Assembly: GCA_910585465.1 (NCBI GenBank)
Contig: CAJUEW010000001.1
Coordinates: 62,001 to 126,000, forward strand
Direction of reading: 5' to 3'
DNA from: an uncultured Lachnospiraceae bacterium
GTDB lineage: Bacteria > Bacillota > Clostridia > Lachnospirales > Lachnospiraceae
DNA length: 64,000 bases
In this document: in pieces, positions 42,421 through 51,852 of the stretch
Numbering within the stretch: the stretch's first letter is position 1
How the letters are laid out: each line of letters starts with the position of its first letter
Notes under the pieces: generated by a model
Database searches by the model: none
Told to the model about the DNA's origin: nothing
Seen by the model: the letters and a program-made list of their open reading frames with translations, nothing else
Position numbers and translations under genes: made by a program

Positions 42421-43266
42421 TTAGCCTTTAATGCCGGAGGATGCAATACCTTCAACATAATACTTCTGCATAAAGATGAACATAATGATCATCGGGATTG
42501 CAGAAACTACCAGAGAGGCCATAATCGCACTGTAGTGGACCGGGCTGGTGCTGAAGAAGGACTGAACCGCCAGCTGGATGGTACGTTTTTCCTCGCCGGT
42601 CATGACGAGAAACGGCCACATAAAGTCATTCCAGTGTGCGACGAAGTCCAGAATAAATACGGTGGCATAGACTGTCTTGGAGATTGGCATTACAATCTTG
42701 AAGAAGGTGCCAATCGGGTTGCTTCCATCAATCGCCGCTGCCTCCAGAAGATCATTGGGAATGTCGCGGAAAAAATTCTGGAACATATAGAGAGAGAAGC
42801 ATTTCGCAATGAACGGCACCACCAGCGCCTGCAGCGTGTTGACCCAGCCTAACTGGGACATCTCAATATACAGGGGCAGAAGGATTGCCTCCATTGGCAT
42901 AACCATTAATGCCACCACCAGCGTCATAATCATCTTTTTGCCCCGGAATTCAAATTTCGCAAGGGCATAGCCGCAGATCGAATTGATGATCAGATCAAAG
43001 ATCAGAATCAATGCGATATACAGGATTGTGTTTTTAAACACATTTACCATGTCAATCCGGCGGAACACTTCAAAATAATTATCCAGTGAAGCCTGTGCCG
43101 GAAGAAACGTGGTGATGGAATTCATATTGGCAAAAATCAGGGATTCCGGCTTCAAAGAGGCGGAAATCATCCAGATGAGCGGCGAAACAAAGATGATGCC
43201 GATCACAATATTGCCAAAGTAAAACAGAAATTTACTCATAAAAGCAGATGCTTTTTTCGATTTCAT
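42421..43266 (-). CDS. Sugar ABC transporter permease (MalG-like)
   Basis: A 281-residue permease with six membrane helices. The EAA loop DLLEAAAIDGSNPIGTFFKIVMPISK is the site that binds the ATPase. The C-terminus VEGIASSGIKG is typical of MalG/CUT1-type permeases. It is 18 bp downstream of the partner permease. No ATPase gene is in the cluster, so a shared MsmK/UgpC-type ATPase encoded elsewhere is expected. Confidence 0.95.
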   Translation of the reverse strand: MKSKKASAFMSKFLFYFGNIVIGIIFVSPLIWMISASLKPESLIFANMNSITTFLPAQASLDNYFEVFRRIDMVNVFKNTILYIALILIFDLIINSICGYALAKFEFRGKKMIMTLVVALMVMPMEAILLPLYIEMSQLGWVNTLQALVVPFIAKCFSLYMFQNFFRDIPNDLLEAAAIDGSNPIGTFFKIVMPISKTVYATVFILDFVAHWNDFMWPFLVMTGEEKRTIQLAVQSFFSTSPVHYSAIMASLVVSAIPMIIMFIFMQKYYVEGIASSGIKG

Positions 43267-43284
43267 AACGCGGCGCCTCCTTTC

Positions 43285-44181
43285 TTAAGCGTCAGCCGTA
43301 ATTTTTTGCATAATCAGAGACATGGCAACCACAATTACAAAGAACACTGCCGCTGCAGAGCAGGCGTAGCCAAAGTTACCTTTCTGGAAGCCCTGTGTAT
43401 AGATGTAATAGACCATTGTCTTTGTGGCATTCTGCGGACCGCCCTGGGTCATAACATACGGCTGTGTGAACAGCTTCATAGCCTGAATCATAGTGATTGT
43501 GATCACATATACGATTGTCCCTTTCAGGTTCGGCAGTGTAACATAGAGGAAACGCTGCACCGGCGTCGCGCCGTCTACAGATGCCGCCTCGTACTGCTCC
43601 CCGGGAATTCCCTGCAGTCCCGCAAGAAAAATCATCATCTGATATCCTGCTCCCTGCCAGGCGGACATGAAGATAATCGCATTCATCGCTGTCTTTGGAT
43701 TGCTTAAGAAATTAATCGGCTCCATTCCCATGCCTGCCAGTATGGAGTTAATAAGCCCCGTATTTGGATTAGAGTTATAAAGCACGGTCCACAAAACGGA
43801 AATAACAACCATAGAAGTAAGCTGCGGACTGAAATACATGGTGCGGAAGATGGATACACCGCGGAATTTTTTGGAAACAAGCATTGCCAGAGCCAGTGCC
43901 AGCGCGCATTGCACGGGAACTACGATGATAGTAAAATAAACCGTATTTTTCAGCGCCAGCCAAAAGTCTGAATCAGCAAACAGCTTGATATAATTGGCAA
44001 TGCCGATAAATGAAATATCATTCGGCCGCATAACCTGATACTGGAATACAGAGTAATAGATCGTATAGATCATCGGTACGACCATGAAGGCAACCAGTAA
44101 AAAGACGGCAGGAATACTAAAGACATAAGCAGCCACCTGTTCATCCTTTTTCCTTGGCGACAGTTGAATTTTTTTTGACAT
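43285..44181 (-). CDS. Sugar ABC transporter permease (MalF/UgpA-like)
   Basis: A 298-residue permease with six membrane helices and the EAA loop EQYEAASVDGATPVQRFLYVTLPNLKG. It is the CUT1-type partner of the downstream permease. It follows the binding-protein gene after a 124-bp gap that contains a hairpin. Confidence 0.95.
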   Translation of the reverse strand: MSKKIQLSPRKKDEQVAAYVFSIPAVFLLVAFMVVPMIYTIYYSVFQYQVMRPNDISFIGIANYIKLFADSDFWLALKNTVYFTIIVVPVQCALALALAMLVSKKFRGVSIFRTMYFSPQLTSMVVISVLWTVLYNSNPNTGLINSILAGMGMEPINFLSNPKTAMNAIIFMSAWQGAGYQMMIFLAGLQGIPGEQYEAASVDGATPVQRFLYVTLPNLKGTIVYVITITMIQAMKLFTQPYVMTQGGPQNATKTMVYYIYTQGFQKGNFGYACSAAAVFFVIVVAMSLIMQKITADA

Positions 44182-44248
44182 AACACTTCTCCTTTTTTAT
44201 CGAAACAGGATTTGTATAAATCAACAGTCAGCACTGCTTCCGGCGGCA

Positions 44249-44289
44249 GGCTTCCCTGACTATGCATTCTGCCGCGTCAGGGAAAGCCG
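44249..44289 (-). other. Hairpin after the solute-binding-protein gene
   Basis: The stem GGCTTCCCTGAC / GTCAGGGAAAGCC (one bulge) stands between the binding-protein gene and the permeases. Such hairpins commonly raise the level of binding-protein mRNA over permease mRNA. Confidence 0.6.
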
Positions 44290-44305
44290 TATGCCGGACA
44301 GACAT

Positions 44306-45649
44306 TTACTGTGCGTAGTAGGTGTTGTAGTCCTCTTCAAAGCTTGCCGCCACATTATCCAGCTGTTCCTGAATATAGCTCTCTTCCACTGCGCCATTGG
44401 AAGCCGCTTCGGCAAAAATATTGGTCATTGCCTCTGCATAATCCGCGGAGAAGGTTGCGTAGGACGGAGTACGGGGACGGGGGGAAGCACTATTCCGCAG
44501 TTCCTCCACAAAGACGGAAAGCGGATAGTCCTGATACACTGCCATGGACGGATCCTCATATGCGGAGGTACGGGAAGCAGGCTTGGAGATAGCTGCCGCG
44601 TAGGAGGCAACATTCTCGGTGCTCATCAGCCACTGCAGAAATTCACCTGCCGCGTCCACATTGGAGCAGTTGTTGGTAACTGCCGCCGCCCAGTCGCCGC
44701 ACGGGGAAACCGGAGTTCCCGTCTTGTCAGAAACCGGATAATATGTAACGCCCCACTCAAATGCAGCGTCCTCCAGAACCGTCACATCCCAGGAACCCTG
44801 AATCTCAGTAGCGCATGCCCCATTCAGAAATTCATCCGTAATCGGATCCACATTTGCATAGCCCTTCGCAATCAGACCCGCAAGAAACGCCGTTGTCTCA
44901 ACGGCCTCCGGGCTGTTGACATAACCCTGCGCAGTTGATCCATCATCGGATATGTAGTCCTTGCCGTTGGAGATATACATAGGCTCCAGCGCATAGGGAA
45001 GACCTTCGCCGTGATCCATAACGATATGCGTACCCACATAGCTGTCTGTGGTGCACTGCTTAGCAAGCTCCTCAAACTCAGACCAGGTCATGGGATTCTC
45101 CGCCGTATAGGATTCCAGCTTGGAGATATCATAGTTGCATTCGGTCAGATAATCTTTGTTATAATACAGTGCGACAGAGGATTCTGTAGCGGAAATAGCG
45201 TACAGCTCTCCATCATAGGTACACTCGGCAACAGTGGAATCCACAAAGTCGGATGTATCCTCAAAATATTTTGTAATAGGAACCGTAATCCCATTGGCCG
45301 CATAATAGGAAACCTGCGGACCGTCCACGAACAGGATGTCCGGTAAATCATTGGAAGTCACTGCAGTGGCAACCTTGTTGTCGTAAGCGTAAGAATCAGA
45401 ACGGTCAATGGCAATACGGGATACCTGGATATCCGGGTGAGCAGCATTCCACTCGTCCAGCTTCTCCACCCACCAGTTCTCAATAGACTCTTTGTCACTG
45501 GGCTGCCAGATAGTCAGGGTTGTTGCACTGCCATCCGCCGCCGCGCTGCTCTCCCCTGTTCCTGAGGTACTGGTGCTGTTCCCTCCGCCGCACGCTGTCA
45601 AGGATAACGCCATCGTCACGGCCATGCCTGCACACATCATTTTTTTCAT
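44306..45649 (-). CDS. Extracellular sugar-binding lipoprotein
   Basis: About 447 residues from ATG 45649 (AAAGGAGG upstream). The lipobox is SLTAC (Cys20), followed by a Ser/Gly/Thr linker, then a family-1-type solute-binding fold (TTLTIWQPSDKESIENWWVEKLDEWNAAHPDIQV at the mature start). It captures sugar for the two permeases. The GH32 enzyme in the same locus suggests sucrose or fructo-oligosaccharides. Confidence 0.94.
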   Translation of the reverse strand: MKKMMCAGMAVTMALSLTACGGGNSTSTSGTGESSAAADGSATTLTIWQPSDKESIENWWVEKLDEWNAAHPDIQVSRIAIDRSDSYAYDNKVATAVTSNDLPDILFVDGPQVSYYAANGITVPITKYFEDTSDFVDSTVAECTYDGELYAISATESSVALYYNKDYLTECNYDISKLESYTAENPMTWSEFEELAKQCTTDSYVGTHIVMDHGEGLPYALEPMYISNGKDYISDDGSTAQGYVNSPEAVETTAFLAGLIAKGYANVDPITDEFLNGACATEIQGSWDVTVLEDAAFEWGVTYYPVSDKTGTPVSPCGDWAAAVTNNCSNVDAAGEFLQWLMSTENVASYAAAISKPASRTSAYEDPSMAVYQDYPLSVFVEELRNSASPRPRTPSYATFSADYAEAMTNIFAEAASNGAVEESYIQEQLDNVAASFEEDYNTYYAQ

Positions 45650-45687
45650 ATTTTTTCCTCCTTTATTTTGAGCGTCTGCTCTTTTCA

Positions 45688-45701
45688 TGGAACCCGTTCC
45701 A
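45688..45701. promoter_or_regulatory. LacI-type operator, site 1
   Basis: TGGAACCCGTTCCA, a near-palindrome differing at one central base from TGGAACCGGTTCCA, lies in the leader of the binding-protein gene, about 75 bp downstream of the transcription start. Confidence 0.65.
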
Positions 45702-45753
45702 CTTTTCTCCTAAATGATACCTCACGGATATTTCCGTGGGGCCTTTTAAAATG

Positions 45754-45808
45754 TGGTACCGGTTCCATATGTTGGTTATAGAATACATCTTATTGTTTTA
45801 ATTGTCAA
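45754..45808 (-). promoter_or_regulatory. Promoter and LacI-type operator (site 2) of the importer operon
   Basis: On the minus strand TTGACA (45808-45803) and TATTCT (45785-45780) are 17 bp apart. Operator TGGTACCGGTTCCA (45754-45767) lies about 7-20 bp after the expected start point, a position where a LacI-type repressor blocks transcription. Sites 1 and 2 are 66 bp apart and could be bridged by a tetramer or bound by two dimers. Confidence 0.8.
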
Positions 45809-45896
45809 TAAATTTTCATAATTTTTCACTGAAAGTTAAAAATATGTAAGAAATACACAAGAAACAAGAGCTGTTTTTATACATTTTGCCGATATT

Positions 45897-46544
45897 CTAC
45901 ACTTTTCTCTCTTCCTCCAGTTCTTTCACACGCTCGGGAGCAAACAGACGTACCAGATGAAGAGAATTCAGATATGCAAGCAGAGCAAACCCAAAGCTTA
46001 TCCAGACTAAAAAAACCCGGAAAAACAGCGCAGGATCCAGAAAAAGTATTAAAAAGGGCAGAAGATCCATCAGCATAATAAAAACTGTATAAATACCATT
46101 TCTCATGGCAAGGACAAACGCATGCCTGACAGTGCTGAAAACGGGAGTCTGAAAATAGGCAAGCGCCGGAAAAGCATGACTTGCCACTGCTATGTAAAAA
46201 TAACCCACAGACAGGATCACAGTCTGAAACAGGAACCGGAAGGAGGTCTCCCACAGCACCGCGCACCGGAAATCGATAAGCAGAAAAATACCTGCGGCCA
46301 CAGTAAGGAAGTAGAGCAAGGTGCTTCTTTTCAGGTTTCGGGCAAAGCTCTGAAAGAAGTCAGAAAAAATTTTAACATTTTCATGGAGCGCCAGCTTCAT
46401 GCAGATATCATACATCGCAGTAAAAGAAGCCCCAATCGTGAGGATCGGAACACAGCACAGCACAAAAAGAACATTCAGCAGGATCAAATCCATAAAACGG
46501 GCCAGAAGGGCGGTAATCGGGGTATCTTCCTGTAAAAATCTCAT
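45897..46544 (-). CDS. YesL/DUF624 membrane protein
   Basis: About 215 residues from ATG 46544 (AACAGGAG upstream), with five or six membrane helices. The opening TPITALLARFMDLILLNVLFVLCCVPILTIGASFTAMYD is characteristic of the YesL family (DUF624), which accompanies CUT1-type sugar ABC importers. The role is not known. It is separated from the importer by its own promoter but shares the LacI-type operator. Confidence 0.9.
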   Translation of the reverse strand: MRFLQEDTPITALLARFMDLILLNVLFVLCCVPILTIGASFTAMYDICMKLALHENVKIFSDFFQSFARNLKRSTLLYFLTVAAGIFLLIDFRCAVLWETSFRFLFQTVILSVGYFYIAVASHAFPALAYFQTPVFSTVRHAFVLAMRNGIYTVFIMLMDLLPFLILFLDPALFFRVFLVWISFGFALLAYLNSLHLVRLFAPERVKELEEERKV

Positions 46545-46574
46545 ATCATCATCTCCTGTTATAATATTAGGGCA

Positions 46575-46603
46575 ATTATAACAATATGGAACCGGTTTTA
46601 CAA
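46575..46603 (-). promoter_or_regulatory. yesL promoter with LacI-type operator (site 3)
   Basis: On the minus strand TTGTAA (46603-46598) and TATAAT (46580-46575) are 17 bp apart. Operator TGGAACCGGTTTTA (46587-46600) fills the spacer, two mismatches from the consensus of sites 1 and 2. Confidence 0.75.
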
Positions 46604-46724
46604 GTGCCTTTCCCTTTAATTTTCCACAAAATATAATTAGCAAGGTAAATTGTATAAGTGAACATTTCCTTTCTGGCACGCAGCCAAAACAGCAGGAAAC
46701 TTATTTTCCTGTGACCGTAAACAT

Positions 46725-47705
46725 TTACATTGTGGTGCCTCCCATACTGACCTCCACATCCAGTATCTGATGATAATTAATATTTTCTCTTCCTTCTATC
46801 AGATCCATAATCGTTTTTACACAGCATTTTGCCAGTCCGCTGATATCCTGATCGATTGCCGTTATTTTAGGAGCGGTCATCTTCGTCACAAACGTGGCGT
46901 CATATCCGACGATTTTCAGCTCCTCCGGCACTTTAATTCCTTTTTCAAGCGCCATATTCAAATAGCATACCGCTGACATGTCCGCCGAAAACATTCCATC
47001 CACATCCGGATATTCTTCTGCCACTGTTTTCACAATATCCTGATAATACTCATAACTGAGCATATTCCATGCACCCTCAACGCTTGTGACTTTAATCCCC
47101 TGCTTCTCCAGCGTTTCCTGAAATGTAATGTGACGCATATTAGATGGGGTATTTACTATCATGGAGCCGCTGATTTGCAGTACATTTCTGCATCCTGAAT
47201 GTATCATCAGCTCTGCCGCCAGACGCCCTCCCTTGGCATGATCCGAATGAATCAGCGGAATCGTCGGACCCAAATCTCTGTCAATGGCAACAATCGGTTT
47301 TTGAATCCGCAGATATTCCTCATCTCCCAGTGAATGCGCCCCTGTGATAATTCCGTCCACAATATTCCTCTCCAGCATGTCCATATACTGCTGCTCCCGG
47401 TTGCTGTTCCCGATAGTATTGCACACCATCGTCTTATAACCATATTGGTACAACGCAATTTCAATATGCTTTATCAGCCGTGAAAAAAAAGGATGCTCAA
47501 TGTTCGGGATCACCACTCCGATGATTCCCGTCCGGCTCCGAAACAGGTTCCGCGCCAGCTCATTCGGTTTATATTTCAGCTCCTCAATCGCCTCTTCGAT
47601 TTTTTTCTTTGTCTCCGCAGATACATACCCGGTTCCATTCATTGCCCGGGAAACTGTTCCCACTCCGACTCCTGCCTTTTTCGCCACATCTTTAATACTT
47701 GCCAT
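46725..47705 (-). CDS. LacI-family sugar regulator
   Basis: A 326-residue repressor. The N-terminal helix-turn-helix is IKDVAKKAGVGVGTVSRAMN (residues 4-23), with the hinge helix at NELARNLF. A periplasmic-binding-protein-like sensor domain follows (GIIGVVIPNIEHPFFSRLIKHIE to the C-terminus). It lies just upstream of yesL and the importer operon. The three TGGAACCGGTTCCA-like sites at those promoters make it the probable local repressor, released by the imported sugar or a product of GH32. Confidence 0.94.
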   Translation of the reverse strand: MASIKDVAKKAGVGVGTVSRAMNGTGYVSAETKKKIEEAIEELKYKPNELARNLFRSRTGIIGVVIPNIEHPFFSRLIKHIEIALYQYGYKTMVCNTIGNSNREQQYMDMLERNIVDGIITGAHSLGDEEYLRIQKPIVAIDRDLGPTIPLIHSDHAKGGRLAAELMIHSGCRNVLQISGSMIVNTPSNMRHITFQETLEKQGIKVTSVEGAWNMLSYEYYQDIVKTVAEEYPDVDGMFSADMSAVCYLNMALEKGIKVPEELKIVGYDATFVTKMTAPKITAIDQDISGLAKCCVKTIMDLIEGRENINYHQILDVEVSMGGTTM

Positions 47706-47748
47706 ACCCTGTTCCTTTCAGATAAACCTTATTAAATAAAACTTTCCT

Positions 47749-49059
47749 TTACGGCTGCTCGATCCTGAGGTTCGGCCAAATCCATTCAATAAAACTGTCC
47801 GGATATTGATAATCCACAAACTGATCCACCGCATTTTCCGCCAATATCCCCTGAGAGCGTTCCACATACCGGATCATTGCCATGGCAGATATGACAATGT
47901 CACAGGCCATCAGCGCCACACAGGTCCATGTCAGAATTTTTCCGGTCACAGGCGGAATCCTCTCTATCCATTTGCTGATGTGCGGATAGCAGATTTTCAC
48001 CCAGACAAGTGACAGAATCCCCCAGAAAATACAGAACAGAAGATTCGTTCTCCCTCCAATATTAAACGCCATGTCGCTGTAATCCCAGAAAGTAGTTCCA
48101 AAAAACACTTCTGTAAAAATGCTGCACATATATTCATAGGTTCCTCCCAGAAAGAATCCTCCCAGGAAAATATAGCGATCCTCTTTATCTGAAAGCCGGT
48201 GGAGCAGCAGAGTCAGAAGAGCCGCTCCCACCCCCCATACAATGCTGAATGTCCCATAGAGTACGCTGGAACGGCTCATCCAGATACCCGCAGTCAGCTT
48301 TACATAAACAGTCTCTATGAAATCTCCGCCCAGGGCGCTGATGAAAAATATCCATATCAGCTTATCCAGGCAGAGTCCCTTTGCAAATCTGTAATCCTCC
48401 TGCTGTCCCTCTTTCCCTTGTTCCGCCGCCTTCAAATTCGGATATGCCTTCTGAATACGATGCCAGATATGTCCTGACAGCCAGTTTCCAAAGCTCCTCT
48501 TCTGTTCCCCAAGCTCCCTTGACAGACTTTGCACCCCCTCCGGAAGAGGACTTTTTTTCACGGTGTAGAGAATCGTTGAAAAATCCAGCAGAAGCAGTAT
48601 CAGCACTGCCAGTGTCATAATCTTAAGCACCAGCTTGGGAAGCATCTGGCACAGCAGGAAAAGAACCGGATGAATCAAAAGCAGAACTACCAGAGCAATC
48701 ACACTCATCAGGAGGGAGCAAAAAAGCCCTCCTGCCCTTCCGGAATAGACAGACCACTTCTCATTTTCCCACAGCCGCCTCCCGGTCAGCCGGACAGATA
48801 CCTCGTCCGCCATCTGGGCACAGACGGACGTAATGACCAGATAGACCACCATCTGCAGAAAATATGCGCCTTCCAGCGTAGGCAGAACTACCAGAAGCAA
48901 ATCCATGGCAATGCCATAGGTCAGGCACAGAGGCAGATTAAGAAATCCCCGGTTGCAGAATCTCCCGGTCCGAACCGCCATGTAGACAACTTCTATACAC
49001 CACCCCAGAAAAGAATAAAAAAACAGAAAAAACAACAGCTCATATATTGTATATTCCAT
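47749..49059 (-). CDS. CmpB-type membrane protein (putative ABC transporter permease family), duplicated
   Basis: A 436-residue membrane protein of the CmpB family (PF06541, annotated only as a putative ABC transporter permease). Two homologous halves are visible. The first opens LLFFLFFYSFLGWCIEVVYMAVRTGRFCNRGFL, and the second, from about residue 235, contains GDFIETVYVKLTAGIWMSRSSVLYGTFSIVWG and FLGGTYEYMCS. Conserved Glu and Arg residues sit in the membrane part. No ATPase adjoins it, and transport has not been shown for the family. It is transcribed alone, probably with the AlkD-like gene upstream. Confidence 0.85.
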   Translation of the reverse strand: MEYTIYELLFFLFFYSFLGWCIEVVYMAVRTGRFCNRGFLNLPLCLTYGIAMDLLLVVLPTLEGAYFLQMVVYLVITSVCAQMADEVSVRLTGRRLWENEKWSVYSGRAGGLFCSLLMSVIALVVLLLIHPVLFLLCQMLPKLVLKIMTLAVLILLLLDFSTILYTVKKSPLPEGVQSLSRELGEQKRSFGNWLSGHIWHRIQKAYPNLKAAEQGKEGQQEDYRFAKGLCLDKLIWIFFISALGGDFIETVYVKLTAGIWMSRSSVLYGTFSIVWGVGAALLTLLLHRLSDKEDRYIFLGGFFLGGTYEYMCSIFTEVFFGTTFWDYSDMAFNIGGRTNLLFCIFWGILSLVWVKICYPHISKWIERIPPVTGKILTWTCVALMACDIVISAMAMIRYVERSQGILAENAVDQFVDYQYPDSFIEWIWPNLRIEQP

Positions 49060-49076
49060 ATGTAAGTTCCCCGCTC

Positions 49077-49856
49077 CTACTGCCGGCTTTTATCATCCGG
49101 CAATGTTTCTTTTAAAAAGGCCTTCACTTCTTTATCCGGAATCCGGGATTCCCGTATTTTCTGTACCGCCTTCTTCCGTGTAAAAGTATCCAGCTTCAGC
49201 TCCCGAAGCGCTCTCATAGTGCGCGCCGGATAGGTGACAAACAGCTCTGCAAGCAGCCATGCCGCAGCCATCTGCACATAATACCCCTCCGTAAATTCCC
49301 GGTTAAGAATATTCAGAATCGGTTCCAGATACGGGCTTTTTTCCTCGTTCCCATGTAAATCCTCCATGGTAACCATCCGTTTCCTGGGAATTTTCTTTTC
49401 CTTTTCCCCAAGCTTTACAAAGTGATCCAGTATCATAATAAGGCCCACCCGCGTGGGGAACTCCTCCCCTGAATAAAGATAAGGCTGTAAAAATTCCCAT
49501 GTCCTCTCCGGATATTTTTCCACCAGCTTCAGACCGCTGCACACACTGTCACAAACGGACCAGTTTTTCACTCTTGGAATAAAATCCTCCAGATAAAACA
49601 ACAGCTCTTCAATATCCCTGCATCCATATCCAAGTATCATTCCCCGAAGCATTGTCTCCTCAAAGTAAAGGTCCTGTGGCTCCTTGAGTTCCTCTCTCCA
49701 GTCGCCGCAGGACAGTTCCTTTGCATACTTTCTCAGCAGAGGAAGCCGGATTCCCAGCATGTCTCCTCTTCCGGAAGCGGGAATGAGCGATGCAGAAAAC
49801 CTCCGGTAATCCGCATCGCTCATCTCGTATAATCTTGTTCTTATTTCCTCTCGCAT
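49077..49856 (-). CDS. AlkD-like DNA alkylation repair protein
   Basis: A 259-residue HEAT-repeat-type protein of the DNA alkylation repair family. It has RLPLLRKYAKEL, YFEETMLRGMILGYG, VKNWSVCDSVCSGL (the WxxCD box that holds the catalytic Asp), YVQMAAAWLLAE and the C-terminal KAVQKIRESRI. AlkD removes 3- and 7-alkyl purines without base flipping. It is 17 bp upstream of the CmpB-like gene in the same direction. Confidence 0.9.
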   Translation of the reverse strand: MREEIRTRLYEMSDADYRRFSASLIPASGRGDMLGIRLPLLRKYAKELSCGDWREELKEPQDLYFEETMLRGMILGYGCRDIEELLFYLEDFIPRVKNWSVCDSVCSGLKLVEKYPERTWEFLQPYLYSGEEFPTRVGLIMILDHFVKLGEKEKKIPRKRMVTMEDLHGNEEKSPYLEPILNILNREFTEGYYVQMAAAWLLAELFVTYPARTMRALRELKLDTFTRKKAVQKIRESRIPDKEVKAFLKETLPDDKSRQ

Positions 49857-49914
49857 CTACCGTACCTCGTAGTTTTATCAAAATAATACTACTATTGTAC
49901 AGACATTTCAATGA

Positions 49915-50766
49915 TTATTCAAGGTTTAATCTGGTTGACAAAATCCGTTCCGTAATAATATGGAATACTATAATCTGCACAGCAGTAATAAGCAGAAGGA
50001 ACAGCATATATACAACGCTGAATGTAACTGCGCTGCCGTTCACATAATTATAATAGTCATATAACCAGCCTTCCGGAATCACCAGATTCATAATAATTGA
50101 CAGAACAACCATTATCACAGAAAACGCCATGGAAATTCCCAGATAAGATACACAGGAGCCCACAACTCTGTGCCCTTCAAAAAGCTGTCCAAGAGACATG
50201 GCCGCATAGACATGGTAAATACTTTTAACCATTCCGGCAATCATTAAAAGAACAAATAATACGGCCTGCAGCCAGAACACCGCACCAATTTCTCCAATAT
50301 CCTTTTTTATATAGGACCAAAAGCTCATCAGCTCCAGGAAAAACTCATCCGTAAACGCAACCGTCAGAAGCAAACAGGAAAAGATGCCGACAACTACGCT
50401 GATACACGTAATAATCGTGGCGGTCAGTCCCTTTGAAGTAATCAGCTCCCACGGCTTCACCGGAAGCGTGAACATCAGATAGCCTTCCTCCTTTAAAAGA
50501 CCATTCCAGAATCTCTGAATAACGAATAAAATGGTCATCACCGTAAGGCCAATCATGACACCTGTAAAAAGCAAAGCCATAACGATGGTTATAAGTCCTA
50601 TTCCATATCCTGAAAACTCCAGAGCCGATCCTGAATTTTTCTCCCAGGCAATCATACTCCGCACAGAAAGTCCCAGCATCAGGGAAATAACGGGAGCCAG
50701 AAGCCACACCGGAACAAATGTCCGGAACATGGACTTCATATCATATTTCATCAGTTTTCCTAACAT
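49915..50766 (-). CDS. ABC transporter permease (YtrC/D-like)
   Basis: About 283 residues with six membrane helices. It starts MLGKLMKYDMKSMFRTFVPVW, a usual opening for ABC-2-type export permeases. ATG 50766 is preferred over 50772 because GGAGG lies 9 bp before it. It overlaps the end of the ATPase gene and is the last gene of the GntR-ATPase-permease operon. The substrate is unknown; related systems respond to cell-envelope antibiotics. Confidence 0.85.
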   Translation of the reverse strand: MLGKLMKYDMKSMFRTFVPVWLLAPVISLMLGLSVRSMIAWEKNSGSALEFSGYGIGLITIVMALLFTGVMIGLTVMTILFVIQRFWNGLLKEEGYLMFTLPVKPWELITSKGLTATIITCISVVVGIFSCLLLTVAFTDEFFLELMSFWSYIKKDIGEIGAVFWLQAVLFVLLMIAGMVKSIYHVYAAMSLGQLFEGHRVVGSCVSYLGISMAFSVIMVVLSIIMNLVIPEGWLYDYYNYVNGSAVTFSVVYMLFLLLITAVQIIVFHIITERILSTRLNLE

Positions 50767-51491
50767 TACCATACACCTCCACCGAACGGTACTGTCCGGA
50801 ACACATCCCGGAACAGCTCGTCTACGGATTTCCCTTCTTTTTCACGAATATCATCCACCAGCTCCTGCCGTACTACCTGGCCATTCTGAAGAAAGGCCAC
50901 CTCATCCAGCACCCTCTCCACATCGGAAATTAAATGGGTGGAGATCAGTACCGTTCCATCCGGATTATAATTGCTCAAGATCGTACTCAGAATAAAATCC
51001 CTTGCCGCAGGATCCACACCTGCAATGGGTTCATCCAGCAGATACAGCTTCGCCTTCCGGCTCATAACCAGAATCAGCTGGACCTTTTCCTTTGTACCTT
51101 TAGAAAGTGTTTTCATCCGAAGTCCTGTATCAATCTGAAGTGTCCGGCACATTTCCTCTGCCTTCCCACGCTCAAAATCTTTATAAAAGTCCTCAAACAG
51201 ATCAAATAAATCACTTACCTTCATCCAGCCTGCAAAATAAGGCTTATCCGGAAGATAGCTGATAATTGATTTTGTGTAAGGTCCCGGCTCCTCTCCGTCA
51301 ATCAGAACGGTTCCCCGCTCCACACGCAAAAGTCCGTTCAAAACCTTAATCAGAGTTGTCTTTCCGGAACCGTTAGGCCCCAGCAGCCCGACAATCTTCC
51401 CGCTTTCAAGCTGCAGGTTCAGTCCACGTAACACCTCCCTTTTACCGTAGCTTTTCCATATATCCTGACATTGTATCAATATTCCGCCCAT
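50766..51491 (-). CDS. ABC transporter ATP-binding protein (YtrB-like)
   Basis: A 241-residue ATPase. Walker A is GLLGPNGSGKTTLIK, Walker B LYLLDEPIAGVDP, and the H-loop STHLISDVE. The signature motif is LSKGTKEK, the variant seen in YtrB-type exporters controlled by GntR regulators. It lies 7 bp after the regulator gene and overlaps the permease start. Confidence 0.93.
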   Translation of the reverse strand: MGGILIQCQDIWKSYGKREVLRGLNLQLESGKIVGLLGPNGSGKTTLIKVLNGLLRVERGTVLIDGEEPGPYTKSIISYLPDKPYFAGWMKVSDLFDLFEDFYKDFERGKAEEMCRTLQIDTGLRMKTLSKGTKEKVQLILVMSRKAKLYLLDEPIAGVDPAARDFILSTILSNYNPDGTVLISTHLISDVERVLDEVAFLQNGQVVRQELVDDIREKEGKSVDELFRDVFRTVPFGGGVW

Positions 51492-51498
51492 CTGCTTT

Positions 51499-51852
51499 CT
51501 ATCTCCTTTTCAACAGCTCCAGAGCCTGCTCTTTCGTATATCCAAGCTCTGCAGCAGAACTATAAAACTGCCCGATAATATCCTGAGCCAGAGCTGCCCT
51601 CATACCCTCCAGTATCATGGTATCCTCTGTCACCGTCCGTCCCATAGTACGATTTGTCACTGTAAGTCCTGCGGCATCCAGAGCTGTCAGCGCTCTTTGC
51701 ATTGTATTCGGATTCACACCTGCCTCAGCCGCCAGCTCTCTCACGCTGGGAAGCTTCTCCCCCACATGATACCCGCCGGACAAAATCTTCCGTGTCAACT
51801 GCTCCTGAAGCTGGAGCCATATTGGACGATTATCATCCAGTCGCCATTCCAT
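51499..51852 (-). CDS. GntR-family regulator (YtrA type)
   Basis: A 117-residue regulator with a winged helix (PIWLQLQEQLTRKILSGGYHVGEKLPSVRELA, then VNPNTMQRAL) and only a short helical tail, as in the YtrA subgroup. It probably represses its own operon, which encodes the ABC exporter just downstream. The inducer is not known. Confidence 0.94.
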   Translation of the reverse strand: MEWRLDDNRPIWLQLQEQLTRKILSGGYHVGEKLPSVRELAAEAGVNPNTMQRALTALDAAGLTVTNRTMGRTVTEDTMILEGMRAALAQDIIGQFYSSAAELGYTKEQALELLKRR

